Origin: Litoditis marina
Lineage: Eukaryota; Nematoda; Chromadorea; Rhabditida; Rhabditidae
Assembly: GCA_964036275.1 (NCBI GenBank)
Contig: OZ038434.1
Span: 19,891,879-19,955,878 of the forward strand
DNA: 64,000 nt
Reading direction: 5' to 3'
Positions 60,388-64,000 of the stretch are shown one piece after another. The notes under the pieces are model-generated. The model had not been told where the DNA came from, made no database searches, and was given only the letters and a program-made list of their open reading frames with translations. Each line of letters starts with the position of its first letter. Positions within the stretch are counted from its first letter, which is position 1. The position numbers were made by a program, and so were the translations under genes.

Positions 60388-63284
60388 GTCAACTTGGGGG
60401 TGTTTTTGGTTAGCACCGCCACTCAATTATTTCGGGACTGTTTCAACTTATGCAAATAAGATGAACATTTTTAAGTTTATACACATAAGAGGAGTTCAAA
60501 AATACCAAGTTTGAATACTAAATCTCACGTAAGGCGAAAATCGCAACTCCATTCACGTCAATTTGGGGGTGTTTTTGGTTAGCACCGCCACTCAACTATT
60601 TCAGGACTGTTTCAACTCATGCTAATAAGATGAACATTTTTGAGTTTCTACACATGAGAGGAGTTCAAAAGTACCAAGTTTGAACACTAAATCCCACGTA
60701 GGGCGAAAATCGCAACTCCATTCACGTCAACTTGGGGGTGTTTTTGGTTAGCACCGCCACTCAATTATTTCGGGACTGTTTCAACTTATGCAAATAAGAT
60801 GAACATTTTTAAGTTTCTACACATAAGAGGAGTTCAAAAATACCAAGTTTGAATACTAAATCTCACGTAAGGCGAAAATCGCAACTCCATTCACGTCAAT
60901 TTGGGGGTGTTTTTGGTTAGCACCGCCACTCAATTATTTTGGGACTGTTTCAACTTATGCAAATAAGATGAACATTTTTGAGTTTCTACACATGAGAGGA
61001 GTTCAAAAATACCAAGTTTGAACACTAAATCCCACGTAGGGCGAAAATCGCAACTCCATTCACGTCAATTTGGGGGTGTTTTTGGTTAGCACCGCCACTC
61101 AATTATTTCGGGACTGTTTCAACTTATGCTAATTAGATGAACATTTTTAAGTTTCTACACATGAGAGGAGTTCAAAAATACCAAGTTTGAACACTAAATC
61201 TCACGTAGGGCGAAAATCGCAACTCCATTCACGTCAATTTGGGGTGTTTTTGGTTAGCACCGCCACTCAACTATTTCAGGACTGTTTCAACTCATGCTAA
61301 TAAGATGAACATTTTTGAGTTTCTACACATGAGAGGAGTTCAAAAGTACCAAGTTTGAACACTAAATCCCACGTAGGGCGAAAATCGCAACTCCATTCAC
61401 GTCAACTTGGGGGTGTTTTTGGTTAGCACCGCCACTCAATTATTCCGGGACTGTTTCAACTTATGCAAATAAGATGAACATTTTTAAGTTTCTACACATA
61501 AGAGGAGTTCAAAAATACCAAGTTTGAATACTAAATCTCACGTAAGGCGAAAATCGCAACTCCATTCACGTCAATTTGGGGGTGTTTTTGGTTAGCACCG
61601 CCACTCAATTATTTCGGGACTGTTTCAACTTATGCAAATAAGATGAACATTTTTGAGTTTCTACACATGAGAGGAGTTTAAAAATACCAAGTTTGAACAC
61701 TAAATCCCACGTGGGGCGGAAATCGCAACTCCATTCACGTCAACTTGGGGGTGTTTTTGGTTAGCACCGCCACTCAATTATTTCGGGACTGTTTCAACTT
61801 ATGCTAATAAGATGAACATTTTTAAGTTTCTACACATGAGAGGAGTTCAAAAATACCAAGTTTGAACACTAAATCTCACGTAGGGCGAAAATCGCAACTC
61901 CATTCACGTCAACTGGGGGGTGTTTTTGGTTAGCACCGCCACTCAATTATTTCGGGACTGTTTCAACTTATGCTAATAAGATGAACATTTTTAAGTTTCT
62001 ACACATGAGAGGAGTTCAAAAATACCAAGTTTGAACACTAAATCCCACGTAGGGGAAAAATCGCAACTCCATTCACGTCAACTTGGGGGTGTTTTTGGTT
62101 AGCACCGCCACTCAATTATTTCGGGACTGTTTCAACTTATGCAAATAAGATGAACATTTTTTAGTTTCTACACATGAGAGGAGTTCAAAAACACCAAGTT
62201 TGAACACTAATTCCCACGTAGGGCGAAAATCGCAACTCCATTCACGTCAATTTGGGGGTGTTTTTGGTTAGCACCGCCACTCAACTATTTCAGGACTGTT
62301 TCAACTCATGCTAATAAGATGAACATTTTTGAGTTTCTACACATGAGAGGAGTTCAAAAGTACCAAGTTTGAACACTAAATCCCACGTAGGGCGAAAATC
62401 GCAACTCCATTCACGTCAACTTGGGGGTGTTTTTGGTTAGCACCGCCACTCAATTATTTCGGGACTGTTTCAACTTATGCAAATAAGATGAACATTTTTA
62501 AGTTTCTACACATAAGAGGAGTTCAAAAATACCAAGTTTGAATACTAAATCTCACGTAAGGCGAAAATCGCAACTCCATTCACGTCAATTTGGGGGTGTT
62601 TTTGGTTAGCACCGCCACTCAATTATGTCGGGACTGTTTCAACTTATGCTAATAAGATGAACATTTTTAAGTTTCTACACATAAGAGGAGTTCAAAAATA
62701 CCAAGTTTGAACACTAAATCCCACGTGGGGCGGAAATCGCAACTCCATTCACGTCAACTTGGGGGTGTTTTTGGTTAGCACCGCCACTCAATTATTTCGG
62801 GACTGTTTCAACTTATGCTAATAAGATGAACATTTTTAAGTTTCTACACATGAGAGGAGTTCAAAAATACCAAGTTTGAACACTAAATCCCACGTAGGGG
62901 AAAAATCGCAACTCCATTCACGTCAACTTGGGGGTGTTTTTGGTTAGCACCGCCACTCAATTATTTCGGGACTGTTTCAACTTATGCAAATAAGATGAAC
63001 ATTTTTTAGTTTCTACACATGAGAGGAGTTCAAAAACACAAAGTTTGAACACTAATTCCCACGTAGGGCGAAAATCGCAACTCCATTCACGTCAACTTGG
63101 GGGTGTTTTTGGTTAGCACCGCCACTCAATTAATTCGGGACTGTTTCAACTTATGCTAATAAGATGAACATTTTTGAGTTTCTACACACGAGAGGAGTTC
63201 AAAAGTACCAAGTTTGAACACTAAATCCCACGTAGGGCGAAAATCGCAACTCCATTCACGTCAACTTGGGGGTGTTTTTGGTTA
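60388..63284 (-). repeat. Satellite A array, block 6, minus orientation
   Basis: About 17 monomers in minus orientation, starting GTCAACTTGGGGG directly after plus-strand CCTACGTGGG. Variants CACATAAGAGG, CACGTAAGGCG and AAAAGTACC recur, again suggesting small higher-order units. Confidence 0.96.
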
Positions 63285-63473
63285 CAATACAATACAATAC
63301 AAGCTTTATTTTTCTCCCGTATCACTGTGTGTTGTGTGAAGGTGTTGTTGGCGTCAAAAGGGCGCTGGGAGTTGGAGGAAAAGAGTCTTCTAGGAAGACA
63401 ACGGCTATCCTCCAAGAGGCTGTCTGTTACATTCAGGTTGCAAGTCTAAAGTAGATAATTTACGTTTAAAATC
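63285..63473 (-). mobile_element. Short retroelement 3' fragment with TTGTA-repeat tail, inserted in SatA
   Basis: The 189-bp insert is flanked by TGGTTA on both sides (63279-63284 and 63474-63479). On the minus strand it ends with AATAAA (63305-63310) followed by TTGTA repeats (63285-63302). It is the same design as the insert at 59050-59777 (signal plus pentanucleotide tail, minus strand) but a different sequence. An open frame over it (63221-63415, minus) runs on into SatA and is not convincing. Confidence 0.7.
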
Positions 63474-64000
63474 TGGTTAGCACGGTTAGCACGGCCACTC
63501 AATTATTTCGGGACTGTTTCAACTTATGCAAATAAGATGAACATTTTTAAGTTTCTACACATAAGAGGAGTTCAAAAATACCAAGTTTGAATACTAAATC
63601 TCACGTAGGGCGAAAATCGCAACTCCATTCACGTCAATTTGGGGGTGTTTTTGGTTAGCACCGCCACTCAATTATTTTGGGACTGTTTCAACTTATGCTA
63701 ATAAGATGAACATTTTTTAGTTTCTACACATGAGAGGAGTTCAAAAATACCAAGTTTGAACACTAAATCACACGTAGGGCGAAATCCGCAACTCCATTCA
63801 CGTCAACTTGGACTTGGGGGTGTTTTTGGTTAGCACCGCCACTCAATTAATTCGGGACTGTTTCAACTTATGCTAATAAGATGAACATTTTTTAGTTTCT
63901 ACACATGAGAGGAGTTCAAAAATACCAAGTTTGAACACTAAATCTCACGTAGGGCGAAAATCGCAACTCCATTCACGTCAACTTGGGGGTGTTTTTGGTT
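63474..64000 (-). repeat. Satellite A array, block 7, minus orientation
   Basis: The array continues to the window edge. It begins with a 9-bp duplication GGTTAGCAC next to the insert, and has a small GGACTTGG duplication near 63812. Confidence 0.95.

Noticed and set aside
63221..63454. Small open frames over the second insert
   Set aside because: They cross from the insert into SatA or lie on the opposite strand from the element tail; there is no recognisable domain.
3046..64000. CRISPR array
   Set aside because: Repeats are contiguous, with no unique spacers between short repeats, and the DNA is eukaryotic with no cas genes.

Overview
This is eukaryotic nuclear DNA, almost certainly from an animal and probably an invertebrate. 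The evidence is one spliced protein gene with GT-AG introns of about 220-350 bp, tRNA-derived SINEs, 3'-tailed retrotransposon fragments and long tandem satellite arrays. The species cannot be named from the sequence alone. There is a 23-base assembly gap at 6923-6945.

Only the first 1.6 kb carries a gene: the last four exons of a ubiquitin-specific-protease-like (peptidase C19) protein, whose catalytic Cys codon is at the very left edge. After about 500 bp of 3' flank comes a 1-kb mosaic of inverted and direct repeats (2064-3021). In it, two tandem ~535-bp copies carry a 200-bp element with 52-bp inverted repeats, and the inner 96 bp is flipped between the copies.

From 3046 to the right end the window is satellite DNA. 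Satellite A (SatA) has a 169-bp monomer; the array length corresponds to roughly 250 copies. It fills 3046-5892, 6946-18856 and 35645-64000, and switches strand at 16421 and 60387. Satellite B (SatB) has a 99-bp basic unit, often lengthened to 160 bp by an extra 61-bp partial unit. It fills 5893-6922 and 18857-35644 and switches strand at 30687. A 240-bp tRNA-derived SINE sits at the same position of the SatB unit eight times (seven full-length, one truncated at the SatB strand switch), so it has been copied along with the satellite.

The main structure is a large inverted duplication. The SatA(-)/SatB(+) boundary at 18856 is the mirror image of the SatB(-)/SatA(+) boundary at 35645. SINE positions and the order of SatA monomer variants are mirrored outwards from both. 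Homologous arms are about 7 kb, separated by about 7 kb of further SatB. SatA also shows higher-order repeats (about 3, 8, 10, 11, 14 and 14+2 monomers), consistent with repeated segmental amplification. Two retroelement 3' fragments with pentanucleotide tails (59050-59777 and 63285-63473) interrupt the right SatA array, both on the minus strand with 6-bp target duplications. The whole looks like pericentromeric or other constitutive heterochromatin beside a gene end; a centromeric role is only a hypothesis.
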